Below are positions 16,258 through 24,960 of a DNA stretch of 64,000 nucleotides, in pieces (the first letter of the stretch is position 1; every line of letters starts with the position of its first letter). Source of the DNA: Falsirhodobacter deserti (lineage in GTDB: Bacteria > Pseudomonadota > Alphaproteobacteria > Rhodobacterales > Rhodobacteraceae); the NCBI RefSeq assembly GCF_004015795.1, contig NZ_ML137218.1, forward strand, positions 297,548 to 361,547. The letters run 5' to 3'. Below the pieces are notes generated by a model. It was not told where the DNA came from, ran no database searches, and saw only the letters and a list, made by a program, of their open reading frames with translations. The translations under genes were made by a program, and so were the position numbers.

Positions 16258-16402
16258 AGGATTACCAGAGCACAGTCTCCATGGAGAAGCTCTATCATCG
16301 AACCTCAATGGAATCCAATGATCCGATCAACGACCGCGCGGGAAGGTGGGCGCGCGACAGCGCTCACTCTAATCTCGACTTTGACAAAGGAGGACCGGTT
16401 GT
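16258..16402. other. Short unassigned stretch after IS3 element 2
   Basis: The 145 bp between the IS3 end and the 3' end of the 1368-aa glycosyltransferase hold open frames in two registers. Neither resembles the sulfotransferase fragment on the other side of the IS or any family I recognise. No terminator is evident. Confidence 0.5.
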
Positions 16403-19400
16403 TCAACCCGAATGCTCTGAAGTGTAGTTTCCCGATAGGGTACGCTTGATGATCTCGGCCTGATCCCAACGAACCGAGCCTTTCTTGCTGAAGAAGCAGT
16501 TGACCCCCCCCTCTAGAGCTTCGGCGTAGGCGCGGTATTCTGCAGAATCATCGAAGTGCTGGTTGCGTCCGAGTTCGTCCACGACCTTCTTGTGGAAGCC
16601 CGAGTGGTATTTGAAGTGGCAGAGCACTGCTGGCGTCGGTGCTATCTTCACGTCCCCGACATAGTGCAGCCCTGCTGAAAGTTGCATCCACGGTTTGTAC
16701 TTTAAGATACAAGTCTTTTGCGAGGTGAAGCTGCTGATGCTGGAATGGGGCGCCAGCCTATGCCTCAAGCTGCTAGTCCAGGTAGGCGAATTCGAGTAGG
16801 GCCCATTGAACCAGACGCTGCGCAGCGGTTCGCTGTCAACATAGCCAGCAGCTTCGAAGGGATCGTCGCGGCTGATGTCGAATTCGCTGAGCGGACCTTT
16901 CGGGTACATGTCCAGCATGAGAGAAGTGACCGCATCAAAACCATTTTCCCCTTGGGCATCGAGGAACTCCGCGATCGGACGATCCTTGTATGCTGGGAAG
17001 ACTAGGAACTCGTCGGCGTCGACGACGATCGACCACAGGCCACTTCGGAAATTGGAAAGCAGGGATTGCTGCCACGCCACGCCAAAGGTCGAGTTTTTGT
17101 ATTCTGTATCGCAGGCGAAGCAGACTACATCGGGCTGCTCCAGGAGATAGGCCAGCGTTCCGTCGGTAGAGCAATTATCCGAAATCAGGAAAGATTTGAT
17201 GCCAAGCTTACGGTAATGATCAAGAAATGCGGCCATGATATGGCGTTCATTGCGCACGCAGGCAATCACGGCATGATCCTGTCGCAGTAGCCCCGGTACC
17301 CCTGCATGATCCGAGATCAGCTCAAGAGCATTGGTATTCGCGCCTGTCAGCGGGGATGCATAGCTAGGCCAGATCTTGCTCGGTCGCAGGCTGAAAGCTT
17401 CAGATTGAGCGGCTGCTTTAGGAAATAGTTCCGGCCTGTCCAGGTGCGCCAGTTTGACCGGCCAAACGCGGCTGGGCAAGAAGCTGTTCGCGAACATGCT
17501 CACCGAGGTTCTGGACAGCGGCAGCCTGCGAAAGACTGCGGAATTGTAGCCTTCCGACGCAATCGAGATGCCAGAAAGCTGCAAGAGGTCGCCGACTAAC
17601 TTGTCTTCCATGTAGGAGCTGTTTTTCAGCATCGCCCCGAACGGAGTCTCAAGCTGATCGAGGATTGATCTCATCGCCGTGCGGCTGAGCGTGTAGCCTG
17701 ACCCGCCATCGGCATAGAGCGAGGGTTCGGGTGACTTGTCCAGTTCTTTGCGTGCGCGGTAGCTGATAGATTTTTGCATGTGCCACATGCGGTCCATGCC
17801 GCCTATCGGGCGATGGATCGAGCGACCATAGTAATCGTGGTTTCTATAGCTGTGCTCCAGGAAAAACTCATCAACATTGAGGAAACAATCATCGTCGATC
17901 TTCAGCATGAAGCCGAAATCAGTGTTGTCCTGCACCCAACGGATGGTTGCCAAAACCTTCTCTGGCAAATGCTCGTAATCGTCTGAGCACGCTAGCTGCA
18001 GCACGTCGCCATGTAGCTGAGTCTCATCTCCGCCGATGACGAAAACATAGGGAACGCCCAGAGCTTTTAGTTTCTCTGCCCAGGTATTGATGATGGCGGG
18101 ACCGCGTTCATCGATGTATTTCCGGCACGAAATGATCGTGACGATGATGTCGAAGACCTGCGAGGCGTTCGTATGCATGGTGGCCGCTGCCTCTGTCGGC
18201 TGCGCAACCTCGGGCCACGCAACCGCATGGTGCAGCAGATCGCTGACCAGCGGGCGCCATTCCGGATCTGTATCTCCCAGCACGCGCAACGCAGCCTGAA
18301 TGCCGGGCACTGAGGTCTGGGGCCGATGGGCATTCAGGATGGCATTCGCCTTAGCACTGGCGGGGATGATCCTTTCGCTCTTACCTGCTTTGAGTATCAG
18401 CGACACCAGCAAGATCGCAAGTTCTAAAGCCTTTGCCTGAGCACCGGCCCGCATCAGCGAGGCGATCTGCTTCTCAACGCGGGCGATCATAGCTTTGCAG
18501 CCATCGCTGCTCATAGGTTGAGCGACTTCGAACTCGCGCAAGGCCGCTACCGCTTCGCTGATGTGCTGCCCGGTGGTTGTCTGCGGCACGTCCGAATCGC
18601 AGACGGCCAGCGCCCGGCGTAGTTCCGGAGCATGTTCTGCAGCGTCGCCCCTGAAGGACGGATGTGCAATGACTCGGACCAATTCACGCAAGGTCTGCTC
18701 GTGACCAGGCTGCAGGCCGGAAATCTCTCCGGTCAGGCAATGCAATCGGTCGTCAGCAGGCAGAAGCTCAACTAAGAAGCGTAGCATGTCCGACTGATTA
18801 TACTTCGCAAAGTAGCGCAGGGCATTGATCACCGAATCGCTGCGGGACACCCGATCGTCGATCGTGGCATCTGCGTAGGCTTCGATTTGGCTGAAGTGTG
18901 CCGCAGCGCGGCGAATGCATGCACCAGCATTGCCAATCCTACCTTGGGCGTGGCGCCAGAATTCGGCACTGAGGCCGTGGCATTCAAGCGCGAAGGCTTC
19001 GATATCGTCGCGCAGATAGACCGGAAAACGCCTACCGCTTTCCACAATATTGGCCGAAGCCTGTAGCAGCGCCGAACATTGTGCACGGCCCCAATAGGAA
19101 GACTTCAGTTGCCGAACAAGGTTCATGTAGCCGTATAGGCTTCGGCGGACCTGCTCTTCTGCTTCGCTATCCGAGGCGTCCTGATCGACAAGCCACCGTA
19201 TAGCATATGCAACGCAGGGCGTTACCAGCCAGCCGTCTTCAGGTCTCATATCCCACAGGATATCGCCTACTTCACGATAGCATCCTCCATGCGCTAGGTA
19301 GGGTAAAATGACAGATTTCATCCAATTATCGCTTCGATGCAGCGAGAGGATGTCGGTATTTCGCGATGCGCTGTCGATGAGCCGGTCGAAGTGACCCGAC

Positions 19401-20509
19401 TGAATGAAGGTCTCGGTCAGTTGCAGATAGAAATCTGACCTTTGTTGCCGATCGAGACTGTAGGTTTTAACGAGTTGATCAAGCGCCGCAGCCATATCTT
19501 TAGGCGCTCCCTGAAGCAGATGCGCCCCTTGCTCGACGGCCGTGGTGACCGCGATGGTGTGGATGCCGGGGGCGGGGGGCGACGAGGAGCGACTTAGCCT
19601 CCCAAGGGCAGGCAAGATCTCATGGCTGGAGCCTATAAAGTCCTGCACACCATAAATCTCTGCCGAACGTTCAAAAAAACGAAACGTACTTGGGGTGAGA
19701 AAGCTCTGGAGCTGCCCGTAAACAACATGCTCAACCAGCGAAAGGATGTCGCCGGCGTTCCGCGTAGGCTCAACTTCCGCGGCTATGCTTTCAATGCGCT
19801 GCAGGATGTCAGACTTGTTGATCACGGAACGGGTCAGTTCCACCCCGCCTGACAGCATGGCGATGGTTAGCTGATCACTATTACCCTCCCAGATCCAACC
19901 GGGCAGCGGCGCATCGATACGCCAAGTGGCTTCGTCCGCCTGTGGATTAGAATCGTGCATAGATGCGATCAGCGGGACTTCCTGAGCATGATTCTGGACC
20001 TGCAGGAATATACTGGGCTTTCTAAGGCCTGCTGTCCTAATAAACCCCGTCAAGGTTAGATAGTTGCCTAGGAAGAGGCTGGCATCTTCGCTCCCCAGTC
20101 CCGCACCGATCGGCCAGATGCCGCAGGAAACTGGGGCGACAGCCCCTCGGCACATTACCGAGACGACATCGTGCGATAGGGCAAGGTGGGCATCCTCAAG
20201 GGCCGTTACAGCGACATCATCTAACCGTAACTCAATGCCGTTGCAGCGACCGCTGTCGTCACGCCAGAATTCGATTGCTAGATGCGAACTGGTTCGGCCA
20301 ACTGGCAGGTCACTGCAGCTCAGCTCGTAGAACTCACCCGACATCAGCATCTTCAAGACGATGATACGGTTGCTGTGCCTGACATTCAGCGTGGTCAGGA
20401 GGCCATCCTCAGACTTCAGGATGATCTCGGCCTCGGGCCCCATGGCCCAATCGATTGAGCACCAGAATTCAGAGGCATCCCGTACATCGTAGTCCAGCAA
20501 GACGGTCAC
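16403..20509 (-). CDS. Large two-module glycosyltransferase (GT31-like + GT92/GT2-like)
   Basis: This 1368-aa protein starts at GTG (20507-20509). About residues 1-250 look like beta-sandwich modules, and 250-770 are helical and unassigned. Residues about 778-990 form a Galactosyl_T/fringe-like GT-A domain (ISCRKYIDERGP, IDDDCFLN with the metal-binding acid cluster near 872-874, ADGGSGYTLSR, EDKLVGDLL). Residues about 1078-1368 form a Glyco_tranf_2_4/GT92-like domain (CVRNERHIMAAFLDHYRKLG, SDNCSTDGTLAYL, VVDADEFLVFP). No signal peptide or membrane segment is seen. It probably acts in the cytoplasm on the same glycan as the genes to its left, though it runs in the opposite direction. It is unusually long; sugar donors are unknown. 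Confidence 0.8.
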   Translation of the reverse strand: MTVLLDYDVRDASEFWCSIDWAMGPEAEIILKSEDGLLTTLNVRHSNRIIVLKMLMSGEFYELSCSDLPVGRTSSHLAIEFWRDDSGRCNGIELRLDDVAVTALEDAHLALSHDVVSVMCRGAVAPVSCGIWPIGAGLGSEDASLFLGNYLTLTGFIRTAGLRKPSIFLQVQNHAQEVPLIASMHDSNPQADEATWRIDAPLPGWIWEGNSDQLTIAMLSGGVELTRSVINKSDILQRIESIAAEVEPTRNAGDILSLVEHVVYGQLQSFLTPSTFRFFERSAEIYGVQDFIGSSHEILPALGRLSRSSSPPAPGIHTIAVTTAVEQGAHLLQGAPKDMAAALDQLVKTYSLDRQQRSDFYLQLTETFIQSGHFDRLIDSASRNTDILSLHRSDNWMKSVILPYLAHGGCYREVGDILWDMRPEDGWLVTPCVAYAIRWLVDQDASDSEAEEQVRRSLYGYMNLVRQLKSSYWGRAQCSALLQASANIVESGRRFPVYLRDDIEAFALECHGLSAEFWRHAQGRIGNAGACIRRAAAHFSQIEAYADATIDDRVSRSDSVINALRYFAKYNQSDMLRFLVELLPADDRLHCLTGEISGLQPGHEQTLRELVRVIAHPSFRGDAAEHAPELRRALAVCDSDVPQTTTGQHISEAVAALREFEVAQPMSSDGCKAMIARVEKQIASLMRAGAQAKALELAILLVSLILKAGKSERIIPASAKANAILNAHRPQTSVPGIQAALRVLGDTDPEWRPLVSDLLHHAVAWPEVAQPTEAAATMHTNASQVFDIIVTIISCRKYIDERGPAIINTWAEKLKALGVPYVFVIGGDETQLHGDVLQLACSDDYEHLPEKVLATIRWVQDNTDFGFMLKIDDDCFLNVDEFFLEHSYRNHDYYGRSIHRPIGGMDRMWHMQKSISYRARKELDKSPEPSLYADGGSGYTLSRTAMRSILDQLETPFGAMLKNSSYMEDKLVGDLLQLSGISIASEGYNSAVFRRLPLSRTSVSMFANSFLPSRVWPVKLAHLDRPELFPKAAAQSEAFSLRPSKIWPSYASPLTGANTNALELISDHAGVPGLLRQDHAVIACVRNERHIMAAFLDHYRKLGIKSFLISDNCSTDGTLAYLLEQPDVVCFACDTEYKNSTFGVAWQQSLLSNFRSGLWSIVVDADEFLVFPAYKDRPIAEFLDAQGENGFDAVTSLMLDMYPKGPLSEFDISRDDPFEAAGYVDSEPLRSVWFNGPYSNSPTWTSSLRHRLAPHSSISSFTSQKTCILKYKPWMQLSAGLHYVGDVKIAPTPAVLCHFKYHSGFHKKVVDELGRNQHFDDSAEYRAYAEALEGGVNCFFSKKGSVRWDQAEIIKRTLSGNYTSEHSG

Positions 20510-20718
20510 CTATTCTTCATCGCACGACCGGCGGCTTCTGTAACGTGTCCGGCTGCCTAGCTCAACCGTTCGTCCCTATAATTAATCGGGATTCTAGGGC
20601 AGGCGAGGACAAAGCATTCTTGATTGTTTCGACAGGCGCACTCTGGCACGTCCTGCATGCAGAGTCCGAGTGTGTTGAAAGACCGGATAAGGGTTCGGTC
20701 GGACAGGCACCTCGCGCC

Positions 20719-21273
20719 TCAGTCCCAGTTTTGGTCCTGAATTTTGAAGCCGAACCGGCGGAACAGGGCCCACGCATTATGATTTCCCTGACGCCCCAGG
20801 ACCTGCGCCGACAGCAGCACGTCACAGCGCCGTTCCATCAGGTCAGCTGGGATCGTCTTGCCGACCACAGCCCAACGACCGGGGAGGACGTGGCAGCTCG
20901 TGCCCATAAAATCCTGCCAGTTTGTAGCATTCGCGGCCCCGGCCGCAGCAATACCGACCGCTAATGACAGTACCGGACCATTCTGGCGGCTTGCGTGAAC
21001 GGCCGCCGACATTTCGTACCATCTTCCGATCTCGACCCCGCGCAGCACGCTACAGACTACGTTCTGCACTGGCGGATGGATGTACATCGCATCCTCGGAT
21101 TGCCAGTAATCGGTCGAGACATGTCCGTCGCAATCGGACGTATCGCTCAGGAAGACGGGCTTTGGCAGGTTCAGAGGACGCACACGCAGGTCCGCTCGGG
21201 CGATTTTTTCTGTAGGAATAGGCCGCGCCTCGGACAAGGTTCTGAGGAGTGTCTCGTTTGCAGCGATGGTCAT
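20719..21273 (-). CDS. Hypothetical protein
   Basis: The 184-aa product is not recognised. I take ATG at 21271-21273 (MTIAANETLLRTL) as the start; the open frame extends upstream but with poor coding character. The sequence has alternating short strands and little helix (KPVFLSDTSDCDGHVSTDYW, GPVLSLAVGIAAAGAAN), which suggests a beta-rich carbohydrate-recognition fold. It resembles in style the N-terminal part of the 1368-aa protein encoded 209 bp downstream on the same strand (DVVSVMCRGAVAPVSCGIWP). The two are probably co-transcribed. No catalytic motif is visible. Confidence 0.5.
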   Translation of the reverse strand: MTIAANETLLRTLSEARPIPTEKIARADLRVRPLNLPKPVFLSDTSDCDGHVSTDYWQSEDAMYIHPPVQNVVCSVLRGVEIGRWYEMSAAVHASRQNGPVLSLAVGIAAAGAANATNWQDFMGTSCHVLPGRWAVVGKTIPADLMERRCDVLLSAQVLGRQGNHNAWALFRRFGFKIQDQNWD

Positions 21274-21479
21274 GCCAAGGCTCCCAAGAGTATCTGAGGA
21301 TGAATGACTATACCGTACCGGGATCCCAGAAAACCCCCAAAGAGCCAACTTGCGTACTCCTATCGACGTACACGCCGCACATGTCAATCGACTGTTGGAC
21401 TGCATAACCTGCCAGTTCGCCTTTGTTGTTGGGCACGCATGGGCTGCTTCCAATCCGGTCGTCCTGCACCCCAACCGAG
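21274..21479. other. Intergenic gap between the recombinase and the hypothetical gene
   Basis: These 206 bp lie downstream of the recombinase stop and upstream of the hypothetical gene. They probably hold the promoter of the hypothetical-glycosyltransferase pair; no clear box or hairpin terminator is seen. Confidence 0.4.
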
Positions 21480-23066
21480 CTAAGCCGGCCACTGCATCCG
21501 CCCCTGGCGACGCTGTTCGATCAATTTCTCGGCCTGATCGAACTCAGGTGAGCCTCGGATCAGAAGGTGTTCGTGATATGCCAGCATCAAATCCTTCTCG
21601 ATGGAGGTGGCCGGCTGATCCTGTTCGAACACCTTGAAAATTTCGCCGCGACGCATGTCGGTGACTTTCCCGTAATAGGTCCAAGTCACCTCCTCTGAGT
21701 TATGACCAAGATTCAACGACCACGCCTTGCGCTCTTCTGAGGTGCGGCAAATGCGGTCTCCAAGCTGCGCCAGAGTATGCCCGACAGAGTGCGGAGAATA
21801 AACTTCTTTGCAGTCGCGGCACGCGAGGGAAAAGGCTTCCGTCACCGCGTTCGCGCTTTTCATAGGTGCGAATGGTGCGCGCTCCGAGACGCTCGCTTTC
21901 TCGAGATCCCTGAGCTCGGGAAAAAGCGCGTCCTCCGACCTGAGGCTGCGGCGCGTCACCTCCTCCAGCCAGTCCAACAACACCGCTTGGAAGGTCTCGG
22001 TGCGTGGAAACCAGTTCACAACGAAGCTCTTGCCGTTCTTTGCCCGCAGTTCCGTGCCATCGTGAAACACCAAGCGCTTCTCAATGTCGACGTGGCGCAG
22101 CCGCAGCGTGATTAGCGCGTTGGCCCGCAGCCCCGAGATATAGGCGGTGGCGAAAATAGCTCGAGCGCGCCGATCTTTGATAGTCGCCTTGGGCATCGCT
22201 TCCAATAGCCTCTCAGCCTCGTCGATCTCCGCATAAGCTTTGACGTCGGAAATGCCTTTCTGCGCAAATCGCCGGGGGAGTTCGAAGTACTCCGGCACTG
22301 GGAGCAGTGCGCGATATCCGGGCCGCTTGGCCAGCCAAGCGAAGAATGCACGCAGGTGGGACGCCTGATGCTGGACGGTCGAGACCGACAGGACCTTTGG
22401 CTTTCCCACGGTAATGGCTTCACGCCACGCAGCGGCGTCATCGGTCGTCACGGAATCGAAGGGCTTGTAGCCGCAAGAGGCTTCGAATTGGCGGATGGCG
22501 CGGAGGTGCGCCACGATCGTCTTCTCGTCATAACGCGCCGCCCAGGCTTGCCAGTCGAGCAGCAAGCGGTCATTGGGTGACGGGCAAGATACAAAAGACT
22601 CCCCCTGATCCTGCCCAATACAAGCGGGAGCTTGAGCATTTCCTTCGTCTAGCGAGGACAGGCTCGTATTGGATTCTTTGCAGATTTCGAAGGCATCTCG
22701 ATCCGTCTCATTCAAGATCTTCCACATAGTCGCGTGACAGTCCGGGCAAGTGGCATTTGCAAAGCGACTGCCGGATCGCGTATTGGAAAAGCTGAGTGTC
22801 GTGACATCTGGGAACACGCAGGCCTTGCATCCCAAGCAGTGGAACTGGCCGCGCCGCAGCGCAACTTTCGTCCCGCGACGCTCTTTGTGGAACCGGGCCA
22901 GTTCAGAACCGCGGAAGATCCGGGGCAGCCGATCGTCGGACGGACGCAGCCCGCTTGCGATCCAATTGCCCAGCGTGTTGCGGCAGATTTCGTAGAGCTC
23001 GATCACCTGTTCGCCGCTGTAGACGCGATCCTGTTTGGGGCGGATGGCGGAATAGGTCCGGCTCAT
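21480..23066 (-). CDS. Tyrosine recombinase with N-terminal HTH and zinc ribbon
   Basis: This 528-aa site-specific recombinase is probably the integrase of an element in the neighbouring tRNA-Ser. Residues about 15-65 form an excisionase-like helix-turn-helix. Two CxxC pairs (CLGC near 75 and CPDC near 107) suggest a zinc ribbon. About 170-270 is a SAM-like core-binding domain, and 290-480 the catalytic domain. Arg314 (ISGLRANAL), His426, His430 and Tyr464/465 (TWTYYGKV) fit the active site. However, the motif normally HxxRH reads PHSVGHT, with Gly429 (GGG codon) where the second catalytic Arg is expected, so activity is doubtful. Its start overlaps the stop of the AlpA-like gene by 4 bp. Confidence 0.85.
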   Translation of the reverse strand: MSRTYSAIRPKQDRVYSGEQVIELYEICRNTLGNWIASGLRPSDDRLPRIFRGSELARFHKERRGTKVALRRGQFHCLGCKACVFPDVTTLSFSNTRSGSRFANATCPDCHATMWKILNETDRDAFEICKESNTSLSSLDEGNAQAPACIGQDQGESFVSCPSPNDRLLLDWQAWAARYDEKTIVAHLRAIRQFEASCGYKPFDSVTTDDAAAWREAITVGKPKVLSVSTVQHQASHLRAFFAWLAKRPGYRALLPVPEYFELPRRFAQKGISDVKAYAEIDEAERLLEAMPKATIKDRRARAIFATAYISGLRANALITLRLRHVDIEKRLVFHDGTELRAKNGKSFVVNWFPRTETFQAVLLDWLEEVTRRSLRSEDALFPELRDLEKASVSERAPFAPMKSANAVTEAFSLACRDCKEVYSPHSVGHTLAQLGDRICRTSEERKAWSLNLGHNSEEVTWTYYGKVTDMRRGEIFKVFEQDQPATSIEKDLMLAYHEHLLIRGSPEFDQAEKLIEQRRQGRMQWPA

Positions 23067-23431
23067 CGCTTGCTCCCTTGGGCAAGTTGGAGGTCATAGG
23101 CTTCCAACTCGCTCAGCGCCCAGCGGGACGTGCCCGTCCCGATCTGATAGCAACACGGAAAGGTTCCGAGCTTCTGCCAGCGCCAGATCGTCGGCACCGA
23201 GACCGAGTAGCGCAGCGCAACCTCGCCTACGGACAGGAAGCATCGAAGGGCGATACCTTCGCAGCGGCAAGCGGCCGTCGCGGGCGAGGGATGGGGTTCG
23301 GCTTCGATGGCTTGATTCTCAGCTTTGCGCGCGCTCGGCTTCCGAGGCGGGGCACTAGCGACCACACGTGCCGAATTTTCCGTGCCTGAATCGCCAAAGG
23401 GAAGATTGAACTGGTCGTCATCGGAAGACAT
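23063..23431 (-). CDS. AlpA-like helix-turn-helix protein (candidate excisionase)
   Basis: This 122-aa protein (start MSSDDDQFNLPFG) has a low-complexity N-terminal half. At about residues 65-110 it has an HTH_17/MerR-like fold of the excisionase type (FLSVGEVALRYSVSVPTIWRWQKLGTFP, then RWALSELEAY). Such proteins bend att DNA or set integrase direction and expression. It overlaps the integrase start as ATGA, so the two are translated together. An alternative start five codons upstream (23446) is possible. The pair lies about 230 bp from the 3' end of tRNA-Ser, the usual place for an integrase module. Confidence 0.7.
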   Translation of the reverse strand: MSSDDDQFNLPFGDSGTENSARVVASAPPRKPSARKAENQAIEAEPHPSPATAACRCEGIALRCFLSVGEVALRYSVSVPTIWRWQKLGTFPCCYQIGTGTSRWALSELEAYDLQLAQGSKR

Positions 23432-23662
23432 GAAGGCGCCCCTCACAAGGATGGCGCTCGATCACATCCTATGATGGAGCAGGTTTAGGTTGTCAGGCAA
23501 TCATAGCAAAATGATCCCGCAACAGCATGAGCCATTATAGAACCACCTGAGATGGTTTTACCACCAAAAAATGGCGCCTACGTCGTGTGGGGCTGCATGT
23601 GGGGCCATTAACGAACGGCCCTGGTTGATCGCAATCAAAACAACGCCTTGAGAGGAGCGAAT

Positions 23663-23751
23663 GGCGGAGACGAAGGGATTCGAACCCTCGAGACCCTTCC
23701 GGGCCTGCACCCTTAGCAGGGGTGTGCCTTCGACCACTCGGCCACGTCTCC
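23663..23751 (-). tRNA. tRNA-Ser (GCU)
   Basis: On the minus strand the gene starts GGAGACGTGGCCGAGTGGTC and ends in the matching CGTCTCC, then G and an encoded CCA. The anticodon loop CTGCTAA, between ACCCC and GGGT, gives anticodon GCU (codons AGC/AGU). A long variable arm and the T-arm GGGTTCGAATCCC are present, as in class II tRNAs. Length is 89 nt including CCA. The gene is the probable attachment site of the recombinase module on its 3' side. Confidence 0.95.
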
Positions 23752-24891
23752 ACTGACCCGTATATTGGGCAAGGCACAGGGAAACAAGGGGTTTTTCGGT
23801 ATCTGGCTGGTAAACCTGCAAAACCCTGTTTTCGCGGGTTTTCTGCGAAATTCTCGGGAACTGCACGTGAGTCTCGTGCAAAACCGGTGCAGCATGTTCC
23901 TCAGATTTTCACGCGATCAGCCGCAGGAACTGGCGCGGCGCAAGATACTCCCGTCGTATCCCGCCTTTCGCTTGGACGTCTTTCGGGCATAACCTCACCA
24001 ATAAGTCCTTCCGCCCGAAGCTACAGCAGGGATCCGCTACGCAGCCCCCTCTTTTGCAAGAGGCCCGCCCGGAAGATTTTTTCATTCCCGGCATCGATGA
24101 TGGGCTGGCACTACTTAAAGATCAGGAATTGGGGCCTTCGTTCGCGTCATGACCGTGGCGCAAGCCACTGGCGACCGGCAAGCCTTCTTGAGGCAACCGC
24201 CCGCTTCATGCAATGTTCACCGCGAAAGTGCAGCGATTTCCTGAAGCAGAACGGATGGTCAATCGAAGGGAATGTCGCGATGGACGTCTGAATGGGAGAG
24301 AGGCGACCCAGCCGTTATTTTGCCTGCCTCAGCGAGCCGTAGCTTGCGTTTCGCCTGCCCCTTGTTCAAGGTGTCCAGCTTGGCCATCGTCAGAACGCGC
24401 AGGGTTTCGGCAGAAACAACGAGCCGCTTGATCGCATCAGGCGCGTCCTTCTGAAGGGCATAGCCCACGGCCGAGGCGACAGGCATCGCCCGTCGAGGCC
24501 ATCCTTCGTGCGTGACGCCAAGAACAGGGAGAGCCGGATGGTGAGGATGCTTGATCGTAATCGCCGGCTGATTGCTGCCAGCGACCTGCCCGACGCCGGC
24601 AGCATCTTCCGCACGCGGAAGATGCCGCCCTGCAAGCTCCGCATCGAAACGGAATCCGGCAATCAGGTGCAGACGGCGCTAAGCAACGCGCGCGCGGCGG
24701 CCGGATCGGGCGAGAGGTTACGCCACAGACCTGACGTCCCACCTGGGCAATGTGGTTCTATGCGCAGACGCGGGACTTCGGCGGCCTGATGGGTCACTTA
24801 AATTAGAAGAAGGCGGATTGTGCACTCTTATCTCAAGCTGTTGCTGGTGCGGCGGCTCTGACGCGTGAAGTGAGTTGTCCCGGATGTCACA
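23752..24891. other. Gene-poor stretch between the two tRNA-Ser sequences
   Basis: In 1.1 kb there is no frame I would call a gene. Short frames occur on both strands, for example a minus-strand stretch near 24290-24480 reading AKLDTLNKGQAKRKLRLAEA, but none has a convincing start and length. The flanking tRNA and tRNA fragment suggest this is the remnant of an inserted element. Confidence 0.5.
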
Positions 24892-24955
24892 CCTTCGACC
24901 ACTCGGCCACGTCTCCGCTGACCCGTACATTGAGATTGGCACAGGGAACAAGTCC
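24892..24955 (-). pseudogene. Truncated 5' part of tRNA-Ser with its upstream flank
   Basis: Bases 24892-24916 are identical to the first 25 nt of the tRNA-Ser at 23751-23727 (GGAGACGTGGCCGAGTGGTC and on). Similarity continues into the upstream flank: CTGACCCGTACATTG against CTGACCCGTATATTG, then GGCACAGGGAA in both. The copy breaks off at the end of the D-arm, before the anticodon stem, so it cannot make a tRNA. It marks the border between the accessory region and the galactose cluster. Confidence 0.85.
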
Positions 24956-24960
24956 GATGG

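Noticed and set aside
16236-16427. 63-codon plus-strand frame after IS3 element 2
   Set aside because: It begins inside the IS3 end and overlaps the 3' end of the glycosyltransferase; no similarity to the sulfotransferase fragment on the other side.
24259-24789. Short frames in the tRNA-Ser gap as real genes
   Set aside because: No good starts, overlapping frames on both strands, and no recognisable family; treated as gene-poor remnant.
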